Shown: positions 1 to 5,763 of the stretch, piece by piece | How the letters are laid out: every line of letters begins with the position of its first letter | Position numbering within the stretch: position 1 is the stretch's first letter | NCBI GenBank assembly: GCA_022837365.1 | Contig: JALHHV010000191.1 | Coordinates: 1-5,763 of the forward strand | Reading direction: 5' to 3' | From: Desulfovibrio sp. | GTDB taxonomy: Bacteria > Desulfobacterota > Desulfovibrionia > Desulfovibrionales > Desulfovibrionaceae | DNA length: 5,763 nucleotides | Translations under genes and position numbers: made by a program | Notes under the pieces: model-generated | Told to the model about the DNA's origin: nothing | Seen by the model: the letters and a program-made list of their open reading frames with translations, nothing else | Databases searched by the model: none

Positions 1-1430
1 GCCTCGGCGGCGGCCAGGGTGTACGCCTCGGGCGACAGGCGGGCCTTGTCCTCGGGGCTGACCACCAGCGCGGGCGCGTTGGACAGGGCGGGGTCCGGGG
101 TCACGCCGTATTCGGGCGGGAAACTGTTGGTGAAGTACATGTCCTGGAAGCCCGCGAACTTCAGGCTGTGCGCCGTGGCGTCGAGCACGGCGTGCTCGTC
201 CGGCGAGACCAGGCCCAGCTCCCTGGCCTTGATCAGCCCGGCCAGGCATTCGCCGCCCTGGGTGCAGGCGATGTGCCCGTGGCGGTTGCCCCGGATCATG
301 GCGTCCATGATCTCCTGCTCGGTCACCTGCACCACGGAGAAGGCGCGCTCGCCGCCCTCCGCGATGAACCTGTCCGCCAGCGCCTTCACGCGGGGGAAGG
401 ACACCGGGTTGCCGATCATGGCGGCCTGGGCCACGCTGGGCTGCACGGTGACGGGCGCGTAGCTGCGTTTCGCCGGGTCCGGCTGGCTGTAGTAGCGCCA
501 CACCGGGTCGGCGTGGTGCGACTGCACGCCGACGACCCGGGGCAGGCCGTCGATGACGCCGAGGCGCAGCAGCTTCAGGAAGCCCGCCATGACCGCGGTG
601 ATGTTGCCCGCGTTGCCGATGGGCACGAACACGCACCGGCCCTTCATGTCCCAGCCGTACCACTGGGCCACCTCGAAGGCGTAGGATTCCTGGCCCAGGA
701 TGCGCCAGCTGTTCTTGGAGTTCAGCAGGGCCACCCGGTAGTTTTCGGCCAGGTGTTCGACCACCTTCATGCAGTCGTCGAACACGCCGGGAATCTCCAG
801 CACCGTGGCCCCGCTGCCCAGCGGCTGCGAAAGCTGCTGCGGGGTGACCTTGCCGTGGGGCAGCAGCACTACCGACTTCACCGGCCCGCCCACGTACGAG
901 GCGTACAGCGCGGCGGCGGCGGAGGTGTCGCCGGTGGAGGCGCACACGGTGAGCACCTCGTCCCAGCCGTGTTTGCGCACCAGCGCCTTCAGGTAGCTGA
1001 ACGCGCAGGCCATGCCCCGGTCCTTGAACGAGGCGCTGGGGTTCTGCCCGTCGTTCTTGAAGGCGAAGGGGATGCCCACGGCGTCGCGCAGGGCGGGGGC
1101 CGCCTCCACGATGGGGGTGTTGCCCTCGCCCAGGTACACGATATCCTCTTCTTCCAGCACCGGGGCCATCAGCTCATAGAAGCGGAAGATGCCGCGCAGG
1201 GCGGTGGTGCGGGTGGCGGCGCGGGCGTCGAACAGGGCGCGCCATTCAGGCCCGGTGCGCAGGGCCGCCAGCCTGTCGAAATCGAGGTCTTCGAGCAGGT
1301 ACACCCCGCCGCAGCCGGGGCAGGTGTACAGCAGTTCGTCGATGCCGCGGCGCTCTCCGCAGCCGAGGCAGACGTACTCCATCCGCGTGCGCGCGGACGG
1401 AAAGTCATGGCTGGATATGGAACTGGGCAT
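1..1430 (-). CDS. thrC: Threonine synthase (3' end cut by window edge)
   Basis: PLP-dependent enzyme that converts O-phosphohomoserine to threonine and phosphate, the last step of threonine synthesis; cytoplasmic. The frame is open from the ATG at 1430-1428 to the left edge: 476 complete codons plus two bases. Residues 21-24 and 37-40 are two CxxC pairs (CLGC, CPGC), a small zinc-ribbon-like N-terminus seen in some threonine synthases. LGEGNTP is at 100-106. The PLP-binding lysine is K136 in NPSASFKDRG. ASTGDTSAA (164-172) is the family's Ser/Thr-rich motif, and PIGNAGN (270-276) is the glycine loop expected to hold the PLP phosphate. The start is supported by AAGGAG nine bases upstream; a second ATG at codon 17 has no comparable site. 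No frame break was found on translating most of the gene. The length suggests only a few C-terminal residues are missing. It lies 108 bases after the apparent end of plsY and may be the distal gene of that unit. Confidence 0.95.
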   Translation of the reverse strand, partial: MPSSISSHDFPSARTRMEYVCLGCGERRGIDELLYTCPGCGGVYLLEDLDFDRLAALRTGPEWRALFDARAATRTTALRGIFRFYELMAPVLEEEDIVYLGEGNTPIVEAAPALRDAVGIPFAFKNDGQNPSASFKDRGMACAFSYLKALVRKHGWDEVLTVCASTGDTSAAAALYASYVGGPVKSVVLLPHGKVTPQQLSQPLGSGATVLEIPGVFDDCMKVVEHLAENYRVALLNSKNSWRILGQESYAFEVAQWYGWDMKGRCVFVPIGNAGNITAVMAGFLKLLRLGVIDGLPRVVGVQSHHADPVWRYYSQPDPAKRSYAPVTVQPSVAQAAMIGNPVSFPRVKALADRFIAEGGERAFSVVQVTEQEIMDAMIRGNRHGHIACTQGGECLAGLIKARELGLVSPDEHAVLDATAHSLKFAGFQDMYFTNSFPPEYGVTPDPALSNAPALVVSPEDKARLSPEAYTLAAAE

Positions 1431-1439
1431 GGGGCCGGT

Positions 1440-1445
1440 CTCCTT
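1440..1445 (-). promoter_or_regulatory. Ribosome binding site of thrC
   Basis: Read on the minus strand this is AAGGAG, nine bases before the ATG at 1430. It decides the thrC start in favour of 1430 over the internal ATG at codon 17 (1382). Confidence 0.75.
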
Positions 1446-1483
1446 GGAATCGTGCACTGCGGTCCTGTTGCGGCGTCGCGCCG

Positions 1484-2269
1484 TCATGTGCGGGGCCTGC
1501 CGGGGCGCGGGGCATGCCGGGGCGCGAGGCCCGAAAAACTACTTCTCCGGCGCGGAGGCGGGTTCCGCGCGGCCTTCGGGGCCGTGCGCGGCGCAGCCGC
1601 ACCCGCAGGGGGCCTGCCCGTCTGCCGGAGCGGCCGGGTCGGCCGGAGCGGTCGGGGAGGTCGGATCGGCCGGGTCAGCCGGGTCGGCCGGAGCGGGGTC
1701 GCAACCGCTGCCCGCCGCGTCGTGGTGCTTCTTCTGCCAAGGCTTTTCCTCGCCGCGCGCCAGCCGCCCGATGTTCTCGCGGTGGCTCCAGTACACCAGG
1801 GCCATGACCACCAGCGCCAGCGGCAGCAGCTTCCACTTGCCGTACCCAGCGAGACGAAGCCCGAGCGCCAGATGACCAGCAGGCAGGCGATGCCCGCCAG
1901 CACCAGTTGCCAGAAGGCCAGCGGAATGAACACGCCCACCGTGGTGGCCACCGCCTTGCCCCCCTTGAAGCTTAGGAAGCAGGAATGCAGGTGGCCCAGC
2001 AGGGCGGCCAGCGCCGTCAGGCTGTGGAACAACGTGGAATCGCTGAACGACAGGGCGATGGCCACGGGCAGCGCGCCCTTCAGCGCGTCGCAGACCAGGG
2101 TGGCCACGCCCCATTTGGTGCCGCACAGCCGGGCCACGTTGGTGGCCCCCACGTTGCGGCTGCCGCCGGTGCGCGGGTCCACTCCGCAGAAGGTGCGGGC
2201 GAACACCAGCCCGAAGGGGATGGAGCCCATGACGTAGGCGATGGCGATCCAAAGCAGGTTACCCATCAT
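1484..2269 (-). CDS. plsY: Glycerol-3-phosphate acyltransferase PlsY, frameshifted after residue 142
   Basis: PlsY is an inner-membrane enzyme that moves an acyl group from acyl phosphate to the sn-1 position of glycerol-3-phosphate, the first acylation in phospholipid synthesis, working with PlsX. Residues 1-142 match the family: a hydrophobic first helix (about 4-24) with GSIPFG, then [15 protein letters not shown] (31-45), the glycerol-phosphate-binding region, and [19 protein letters not shown] (92-110), followed by a hydrophobic segment to about 134. After SGFVSLG (136-142, ending at 1844) the frame leaves the family and becomes Arg/Pro-rich, stopping at 1484. The true C-terminal part, starting [13 protein letters not shown], continues in the frame shifted by two bases and stops at 1539. 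Compared with E. coli PlsY, about 14 residues between the two parts are also absent, so the lesion is more than a one-base slip. As sequenced the product should not be functional; an assembly or sequencing fault is a real alternative because PlsY is normally essential. An ATG at 2266 is the other possible start. Confidence 0.85.
   Translation of the reverse strand: MMGNLLWIAIAYVMGSIPFGLVFARTFCGVDPRTGGSRNVGATNVARLCGTKWGVATLVCDALKGALPVAIALSFSDSTLFHSLTALAALLGHLHSCFLSFKGGKAVATTVGVFIPLAFWQLVLAGIACLLVIWRSGFVSLGTASGSCCRWRWWSWPWCTGATARTSGGWRAARKSLGRRSTTTRRAAVATPLRPTRLTRPIRPPRPLRPTRPLRQTGRPPAGAAAPRTAPKAARNPPPRRRSSFSGLAPRHAPRPGRPRT
1498..1530. repeat. Two-copy 17-nt tandem repeat in the plsY-thrC gap
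   Basis: The plus-strand 16-mer TGCCGGGGCGCGGGGC (1498-1513) recurs at 1515-1530 with one difference (15 of 16 match), a 17-base period. GGGCCT (1493-1498) and AGGCCC (1527-1532) flank the pair and could form a 6-bp stem around it. No U-tract follows on the minus strand, so I do not call it a terminator. It may be simple GC-rich slippage sequence. Confidence 0.5.
1539..1845 (-). pseudogene. plsY: Displaced C-terminal third of PlsY with a long repetitive tail
   Basis: This continues plsY in the frame two bases off from its 5' part. It begins [19 protein letters not shown], the last membrane helix, then [22 protein letters not shown], the conserved PlsY end (compare HHDNIQRLW in E. coli). About 60 further residues follow before the TAG at 1539-1541: an Ala/Asp/Pro repeat stretch (about 1700-1620), then a CGCGC cluster and APEK at the very end. 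Typical PlsY ends soon after the basic KKHH-like segment, so the tail is an extension. No start codon with a ribosome site sits at the junction, so independent translation is unlikely. If the frames were joined the protein would be about 243 residues as sequenced. Confidence 0.8.
1624..1696. repeat. GC-rich 45-base repeat coding the Ala/Asp/Pro tail of PlsY
   Basis: The plus-strand 20-mer GGCCGGGTCGGCCGGAGCGG at 1632-1651 recurs at 1677-1696 with one mismatch, an offset of 45 bases or exactly 15 codons. A shorter piece, GCCGGAGCGG, occurs a third time at 1624-1633. In the plsY C-terminal frame it encodes repeated ADP/APAD units; in the frame continuing from the plsY start it encodes Arg/Pro-rich RPTR/RPLR units. 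The codon-multiple period suits expansion inside a translated region. Confidence 0.7.
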
Positions 2270-2276
2270 GATCGTG

Positions 2277-2282
2277 CCTCCT
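2277..2282 (-). promoter_or_regulatory. Ribosome binding site of plsY
   Basis: Minus-strand AGGAGG lies seven bases before the ATG at 2269 and ten before the adjacent in-frame ATG at 2266. It supports the first ATG. The 110 bases between the ribonuclease stop and this start hold no clear terminator, which fits co-transcription. Confidence 0.75.
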
Positions 2283-2379
2283 GCGGGGGCTGGGTGGGTG
2301 GAATGTCGTGGTGGCGGCCACCGGGGGCCGGGCGCGTCGTCCCTGCCGGTGCGCGGTGCCCGCCGGGATCACAATGCCG

Positions 2380-4587
2380 TCACTCTTCTTCCGCGTCCAG
2401 TATCTGGATTTCGTTGTTCAGGGGGTGGATCTTGCCCACCCGCACCCGGAAGTGCTGGCCGGGGTTCACCTTGTCGCCGAAGGTGGAGCGCCGCCCGCGC
2501 AGGAACAGCTGTTCGCGCGGCAGGCTGACGGTGACGAAGGCGTCGTTCTCTTCCGTGACCACGGCGTGCCACCACGTCTTGTCGCCCTTCTGGCGAAAGT
2601 GCAGCAGCTTCCAGTAGCGCGGGCGGAAGCGCTGCACCTGCCCGGCCGCGTCCAGCCGGGCGTTCAGCAGGGGCAGCATGGCGTCCAGTTCGTCGCGGGT
2701 CCAGCGGCCCTGCCCGGCGGCCAGGGCGTGCAGCACTTGGGTTTCGTTGATCAGGTCGGGGTAGCGGCGCAGTGGCGAGGTGACCGGGCTGTACGCGGGC
2801 ACCCCGATGCCCGCGTGGGGCCGGGGCGAGGTTTCCAGCAGCGACGAGGCCAGCGCCTTGACCACCCGCGCCACCTCGTGCGGGGCGCGCCACACCCCGG
2901 CGTATTCGCGGGGGATGCCCACGTCCTGGGTGCGGTGCAGCAGGGCCACGCGGTTTTCCCCGGCCCAGCGGGCCACCCCGGCGTTGGCGAGGATCATCAT
3001 CTCCGCCACGATGGACTGGCTGCGCGGCGTGGCGGGCTGGTCCGCGATGTCCACCACGGTGGCCGCGCCCTCGCCGGACAATGTCACTTTCGGATCGTCG
3101 CGTTCGATGATCACCGCCCCGCGTCCGATGCGGTGCGCTTGCAGCGCGCGGGCCAGCCTGTCGGCCACGGCCAGCCTGTCCGCGTGGGGCGCGGCCGCGT
3201 TGTCCGGCAGGGGGGCGGGCGCGGCGGAGGCGTCGTCTGCCGCGTCCCGCGCGTCGGGGTCGCCCGCCAGCATGGCCGCCATCAGGTCGTCGCCGGGGGG
3301 CGGGGCCGCCTCGGCGGGCGTCATGGCGGCCAGGCACGCCTCGCAATCCTCGTAGGTCAGGTTGGCGGCAAGGTTCACCCATGCGCCGCCGGGCACGCAG
3401 GATTGCAGTTCGCCGTCCGGGCCGACTTCCATGGCCAGCACCAGCGCGGGCCGGTCATGCCCGGCCAGCAGGCTGAAGAAGCCGGTGCCCAGTTCTTCGG
3501 GCAGCATGTGGTGGGTGGCTTCCGGCAGGTAGATGCTGGTGGCGCGGCGCAGCACCGCCTTGTCCAGTTCGCTGCCGTAGGGCCAGGCCAGGGCCGGGCA
3601 GGCCAGGGCCAGCCACAGCCGGAAGCCTCCGTCGCCGCGCGGTTCAATGTGGAAGGCGTCGTCGATGTCGCGGGTGGTGGCCGAGTCTATGGAGATGAAC
3701 GGAGTGGACAGCGGTTCGCGCCGGGCGGATTCCACGGCCGCGCGCAGGGCGGCGATGTCGTCCGCGTGGCGGCTGGCCCAGCCGTTGCCGGGGTCGTAGC
3801 CCGCGCGGTCCATCCAGAAGTTGTGGTGCTCGGGCACCAGGCCCCAGGTTTTCGCCAGGTGCAGGGCCAGGTGCGGGTCGTCGGGCAGGCCCTTGGTCAC
3901 CTGCTTCCAGACCGCCTCGGAGTCGTGGTCGTCCGGGTCGGCCAGGCGGGTCATGACCAGCGCGGTCAGCTGTTCCGCGATGTCCGGGGCGGGGCGTTCC
4001 GGGGAATTTTCCGGCGGCAGGGTGCGGCGGCGCGAGTGCACGTCCCACAGGATGCGCACGAACTCGTGCCCGGCGGCCACCAGGGCTTCGCGCTGGCGGG
4101 TGGCCTCCTGCTCGGCCATGCGGGCGTCCACCTTTTCGGCGGTGTACACCTCAAAGTCGGGCGGCTGGAACTTGAAGTGGGTCTTGCAGGCCAGCATGGC
4201 GCGGCCTAGGGCGGCCAGGTCGTCCACCTCGGGGGCTTCCCACAGCAGTTCCGCGAACCATTCCAGCGAGGCGCGGTCCACCTCGCCCTGGGCCAGGGTC
4301 CAGAGGTCCAGCGGGTCGAGGGTGGTTTCGCGGTCGTCGCGGCGCTGGCGGTGCAGTTCCAGCAGGTCGATGATCTGCTGGCGGCCGTAGTCGCCGGTGT
4401 AGACCGGGCCGGACCAGGGCAGCAGGCGGTTGGTGGTGAGCTTGGTTTCGCGGCGGTTGGCCAGCAGCAGGCGCAGCTTGCCTGCCTGTTCTTCGAGCAC
4501 CCAGGCCGTTACCGGGCGGTTGCCCTGCATGAATTCCACGATGCACCCCGGGCCGGGGTAGCGCACGATGCCGGATGGTGCCGCCAT
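2380..4587 (-). CDS. RNase II/R-family 3'-5' exoribonuclease
   Basis: Predicted processive 3'-to-5' exoribonuclease that degrades RNA to nucleotides, cytoplasmic, Mg-dependent. The 735-residue protein is complete. Residues 1-60 are a small beta-rich region (GCIVEFMQGNRP, then NRRETKL and LLPWSGP), and 65-190 look helical, replacing the usual cold-shock domains of E. coli RNase II; some bacterial RNase II proteins carry a helix-turn-helix there. The RNB catalytic domain starts near 296. SIDSATTRDIDDAF (299-312) holds all four metal-binding aspartates, D301, D307, D309 and D310. SPLRRYPDL (604-612) is the conserved RNB arginine motif that contacts the scissile phosphate. Residues about 655-735 resemble an S1-like RNA-binding fold. 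An Ala/Pro/Asp-rich insert interrupts the catalytic domain at about 424-470. Length lies between E. coli RNase II (644) and RNase R (813). The ATG at 4587 has only a weak ribosome site (GCGGGA); the ATG at codon 20 is an alternative but would cut conserved-looking sequence. The stop is TGA at 2382-2380. Confidence 0.9.
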   Translation of the reverse strand: MAAPSGIVRYPGPGCIVEFMQGNRPVTAWVLEEQAGKLRLLLANRRETKLTTNRLLPWSGPVYTGDYGRQQIIDLLELHRQRRDDRETTLDPLDLWTLAQGEVDRASLEWFAELLWEAPEVDDLAALGRAMLACKTHFKFQPPDFEVYTAEKVDARMAEQEATRQREALVAAGHEFVRILWDVHSRRRTLPPENSPERPAPDIAEQLTALVMTRLADPDDHDSEAVWKQVTKGLPDDPHLALHLAKTWGLVPEHHNFWMDRAGYDPGNGWASRHADDIAALRAAVESARREPLSTPFISIDSATTRDIDDAFHIEPRGDGGFRLWLALACPALAWPYGSELDKAVLRRATSIYLPEATHHMLPEELGTGFFSLLAGHDRPALVLAMEVGPDGELQSCVPGGAWVNLAANLTYEDCEACLAAMTPAEAAPPPGDDLMAAMLAGDPDARDAADDASAAPAPLPDNAAAPHADRLAVADRLARALQAHRIGRGAVIIERDDPKVTLSGEGAATVVDIADQPATPRSQSIVAEMMILANAGVARWAGENRVALLHRTQDVGIPREYAGVWRAPHEVARVVKALASSLLETSPRPHAGIGVPAYSPVTSPLRRYPDLINETQVLHALAAGQGRWTRDELDAMLPLLNARLDAAGQVQRFRPRYWKLLHFRQKGDKTWWHAVVTEENDAFVTVSLPREQLFLRGRRSTFGDKVNPGQHFRVRVGKIHPLNNEIQILDAEEE

Positions 4588-4664
4588 GTTTCCCGCTTGG
4601 TTTGGTGGGTGAAGCCTGCCGTTGGGCTGGATGAAGGTTGGAGTTGGGGGTAGCGCTCGGGCCT

Positions 4665-4724
4665 GTCAGCGCGGGCGCGTTGCGGGTAGCTCGGTTGCCT
4701 AGGTCAGCGCGGTGGCGCTGCGGG
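4665..4724. repeat. Imperfect 22-nt direct repeat upstream of the ribonuclease gene
   Basis: GTCAGCGCGG occurs exactly at 4665-4674 and 4703-4712. Extended to 22 bases (4665-4686 and 4703-4724) the copies match at 19 positions, 38 bases apart. It lies 78-137 bases before the ribonuclease start, next to the palindrome. It could be a paired regulatory site or duplicated repeat debris; nothing here distinguishes them. Confidence 0.45.
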
Positions 4725-4725
4725 C

Positions 4726-4843
4726 GGAATCCGTCTTTTGCCGCCGGACTGCGTTGAATCTAGGTTTTTGATGCTCACGTACATGAGTACGCTGCGCTCA
4801 AAAACCTTGATTCGCCTTGCCCGGCGCCAAAACTCGTAATTCC
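4726..4843. repeat. 118-bp nested imperfect palindrome, probable interspersed repeat
   Basis: Three nested levels share one centre. The outer arms are GGAAT (4726-4730) with ATTCC (4839-4843), and TTTTGCCGCCGG (4736-4747) with CCGGCGCCAAAA (4821-4832), one mismatch. The main stem is GAATCTAGGTTTTTGA (4756-4771) with TCAAAAACCTTGATTC (4798-4813), 15 of 16 paired. The inner hairpin is CGTAC-ATGA-GTACG (4778-4791). Base composition is more AT-rich than the flanks. I recall similar short peptides (ERSVLMYVSIKNLD) annotated as hypothetical proteins in Desulfovibrio genomes, which would fit a multi-copy element, but cannot confirm this here. No obvious target-site duplication is seen. Confidence 0.7.
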
Positions 4844-4866
4844 TTGCATCGCCCCCGCACCAGCCA

Positions 4867-4890
4867 CCCGCAGCGGAAGACCGCTGCGGG
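4867..4890 (-). terminator. Perfect 10-bp hairpin downstream of the formyltransferase gene, possible terminator
   Basis: CCCGCAGCGG (4867-4876) and CCGCTGCGGG (4881-4890) pair perfectly around a four-base loop, TCTT on the minus strand. It begins 60 bases after the TAG stop at 4951. No T-run follows on the minus strand, so it is not a classic intrinsic terminator; it could be a U-tract-less terminator, a 3'-end stabilising stem or part of the neighbouring repeat. Confidence 0.5.
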
Positions 4891-4950
4891 GTATAAGGAA
4901 GTCTTTTCGTATTCGACGCCAGCGGGCGAAAGAACACGTTGCGGGCACCC

Positions 4951-5763
4951 CTAATGCTTAAAGGAACGTTGCCCCGTAAACACCATGGCGACCTGCGGCG
5001 AAGCCTCGTTCACGGCCATGATCACTTCGTGGTCGCGCATCGAGCCGCCGGGCTGGGCGATGGCGGCGACGCCTTGGGCCAGGGCCACGTCCACGCCGTC
5101 GCGGAAGGGGAAGAACCCGTCGGAGACCAGCACGGTGCCGGGCAGGCCGCCGCGTTCGTCGCGGGTGCGTTGTTCGATGGCGGCCAGCGAGTCGGCCAGG
5201 GCCGGGTCGTGCGCGGCCTTCTGCTTCAGTTCGTACAGCGAGCAGTTGTGCGCGGCGAAGGCCAGCGAGTCGGCGTACTTGGTGTACGCCTTGTGGATGG
5301 CCAGTTCCACGCAGCCCACGCGGTCCTGTTCGCCGGTGCCGATGGCCACGGTGGCCCCGCCCCTGGCGAAGATCACCGAGTTGGACGTGACGCCCGACTC
5401 CACGGCCCAGGCGAACAGCAGGTCGTCGGCCTCCTGCTTGGAGGGGGCGCGGGCGGTGACGGTGACGCCGTCCTTGCTGGTGGCCTCGGCGGGCAGGAAG
5501 TCGGCCACGGTGCGGATGCGGTTGCGGAACGAATGCTGGATGACCATGCCGCCGTCGGTCAGGCTCTTGATGTCCAGGAACGGCGCGTCGGCGAAATGTT
5601 CGAGTCTGGCGAGGCCGGGCATGCGCAATATGCGCAGGTTCTTGCGGGTCTGCAACAGTTCCAGCACGCCGGGTTCGAAGTCGGGCGCGGCCACCACCTC
5701 GAAGTAGTTGGCGGCGATGAGTTCTCCGGCGGCGCGGTCCAGCGGGCGGTTGACCACCACGGC
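4951..5763 (-). CDS. purH: AICAR formyltransferase (PurH-type), C-terminal 270 residues
   Basis: The AICAR transformylase domain transfers a formyl group from 10-formyltetrahydrofolate to AICAR, making FAICAR in the penultimate step of IMP synthesis; cytoplasmic. The frame is open at the window edge and ends at TAG 4953-4951, so the N-terminal part, including the usual KHANPCG-type catalytic motif, is outside. Counting from the edge, the fragment shows ANYFEVVAAP (18-27), TSNSVIFARGGATVAIGTGEQDRV (126-149 region), SDGFFPFRDGVD (214-225), QPGGSMRDHEVI (237-248) and the end motif VFTGQRSFKH, all matching the end of E. coli PurH. Residues about 155-208 carry an extra stretch of roughly 40 residues absent from E. 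coli PurH, and the E. coli IGAGQMSRV is IGTGEQDRV here. This fits a distinct branch that I recall as sometimes a stand-alone transformylase without the IMP cyclohydrolase domain; the window cannot show which form this is. Confidence 0.92.
   Translation of the reverse strand, partial: AVVVNRPLDRAAGELIAANYFEVVAAPDFEPGVLELLQTRKNLRILRMPGLARLEHFADAPFLDIKSLTDGGMVIQHSFRNRIRTVADFLPAEATSKDGVTVTARAPSKQEADDLLFAWAVESGVTSNSVIFARGGATVAIGTGEQDRVGCVELAIHKAYTKYADSLAFAAHNCSLYELKQKAAHDPALADSLAAIEQRTRDERGGLPGTVLVSDGFFPFRDGVDVALAQGVAAIAQPGGSMRDHEVIMAVNEASPQVAMVFTGQRSFKH

Larger units (their letters stand above)
4588..4950. other. Intergenic region between the AICAR formyltransferase and ribonuclease genes
   Basis: These 363 bases hold, in transcription order, a perfect 10-bp hairpin (4890-4867), a 118-bp nested palindrome (4843-4726) and an imperfect 22-nt direct repeat (4724-4665). 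The ribonuclease promoter is expected at the low-coordinate end, but I see no convincing -35/-10 pair. A 77-codon minus-strand open frame (4937-4704) runs through the palindrome; its peptide largely encodes the inverted-repeat arms, so I do not call it a gene. Confidence 0.7.

Noticed and set aside
1844..1844. Programmed ribosomal frameshift in plsY
   Set aside because: No slippery heptamer is visible at the junction, and the missing residues show that sequence has been lost, which a recoding event would not cause.
168..2237. 689-codon open frame on the plus strand
   Set aside because: It lies antisense to thrC and plsY, whose motifs are unambiguous. Its His/Gly/Val/Arg-rich low-complexity product is typical of a shadow frame in GC-rich DNA.
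1539..2252. 237-codon minus-strand frame as an independent gene
   Set aside because: Only its part below about 1845 matches PlsY; upstream of that it is an out-of-frame shadow of the plsY 5' part.
2270..2379. Possible terminator or promoter between the ribonuclease and plsY genes
   Set aside because: Only short GC-rich inverted repeats such as GGTGG-CGG-CCACC are present, with no T-run and no convincing -35/-10 pair.
2308..4209. 633-codon open frame on the plus strand
   Set aside because: Antisense to the ribonuclease gene; the product has biased composition and no recognisable domain.
4704..4937. 77-codon minus-strand open frame
   Set aside because: It spans the 118-bp palindrome and the 10-bp hairpin, so its sequence is set by the repeat arms. 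No ribosome binding site was seen. It may be annotated as hypothetical in other genomes.
4985..5707. 240-codon open frame on the plus strand
   Set aside because: Antisense to the AICAR formyltransferase gene, whose end motifs are clear; no domain is recognisable.

Overview
The window is GC-rich bacterial chromosome with four genes, all on the minus strand, so they are transcribed from high to low coordinates. The protein sequences and GC-rich codon use suggest a sulfate-reducing deltaproteobacterium of the Desulfovibrio / Nitratidesulfovibrio group. This is an impression from remembered family sequences, not a database result. No mobile element, CRISPR array, tRNA or rRNA was seen.

Layout in the direction of transcription: (1) 5763-4951, the 3' half of an AICAR formyltransferase gene (purH type), cut by the window edge. 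(2) 4950-4588, a 363-base intergenic region with a perfect 10-bp hairpin, a 118-bp nested palindrome and a short direct repeat. (3) 4587-2380, a complete RNase II/R-family exoribonuclease with all four catalytic aspartates. (4) 2269 to about 1539, plsY, the membrane glycerol-3-phosphate acyltransferase. It is interrupted near 1844: the last third lies in another frame and about 14 residues of the usual protein are missing. (5) 1430 to the left edge, thrC, threonine synthase, nearly complete.

The ribonuclease, plsY and thrC genes share a strand, have gaps of about 110 bases and show no clear terminator between them, so they may be co-transcribed. Their products serve RNA turnover, phospholipid synthesis and threonine synthesis and form no obvious single pathway. 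The purine gene is set apart by the hairpin and palindrome region and is probably a separate unit.

This is mostly ordinary housekeeping sequence. The points most worth checking are the broken plsY with its repetitive Ala/Asp/Pro-rich, Cys-containing tail, the 118-bp nested palindrome, and lineage-type insertions in the ribonuclease and the formyltransferase. I found no convincing undescribed system.
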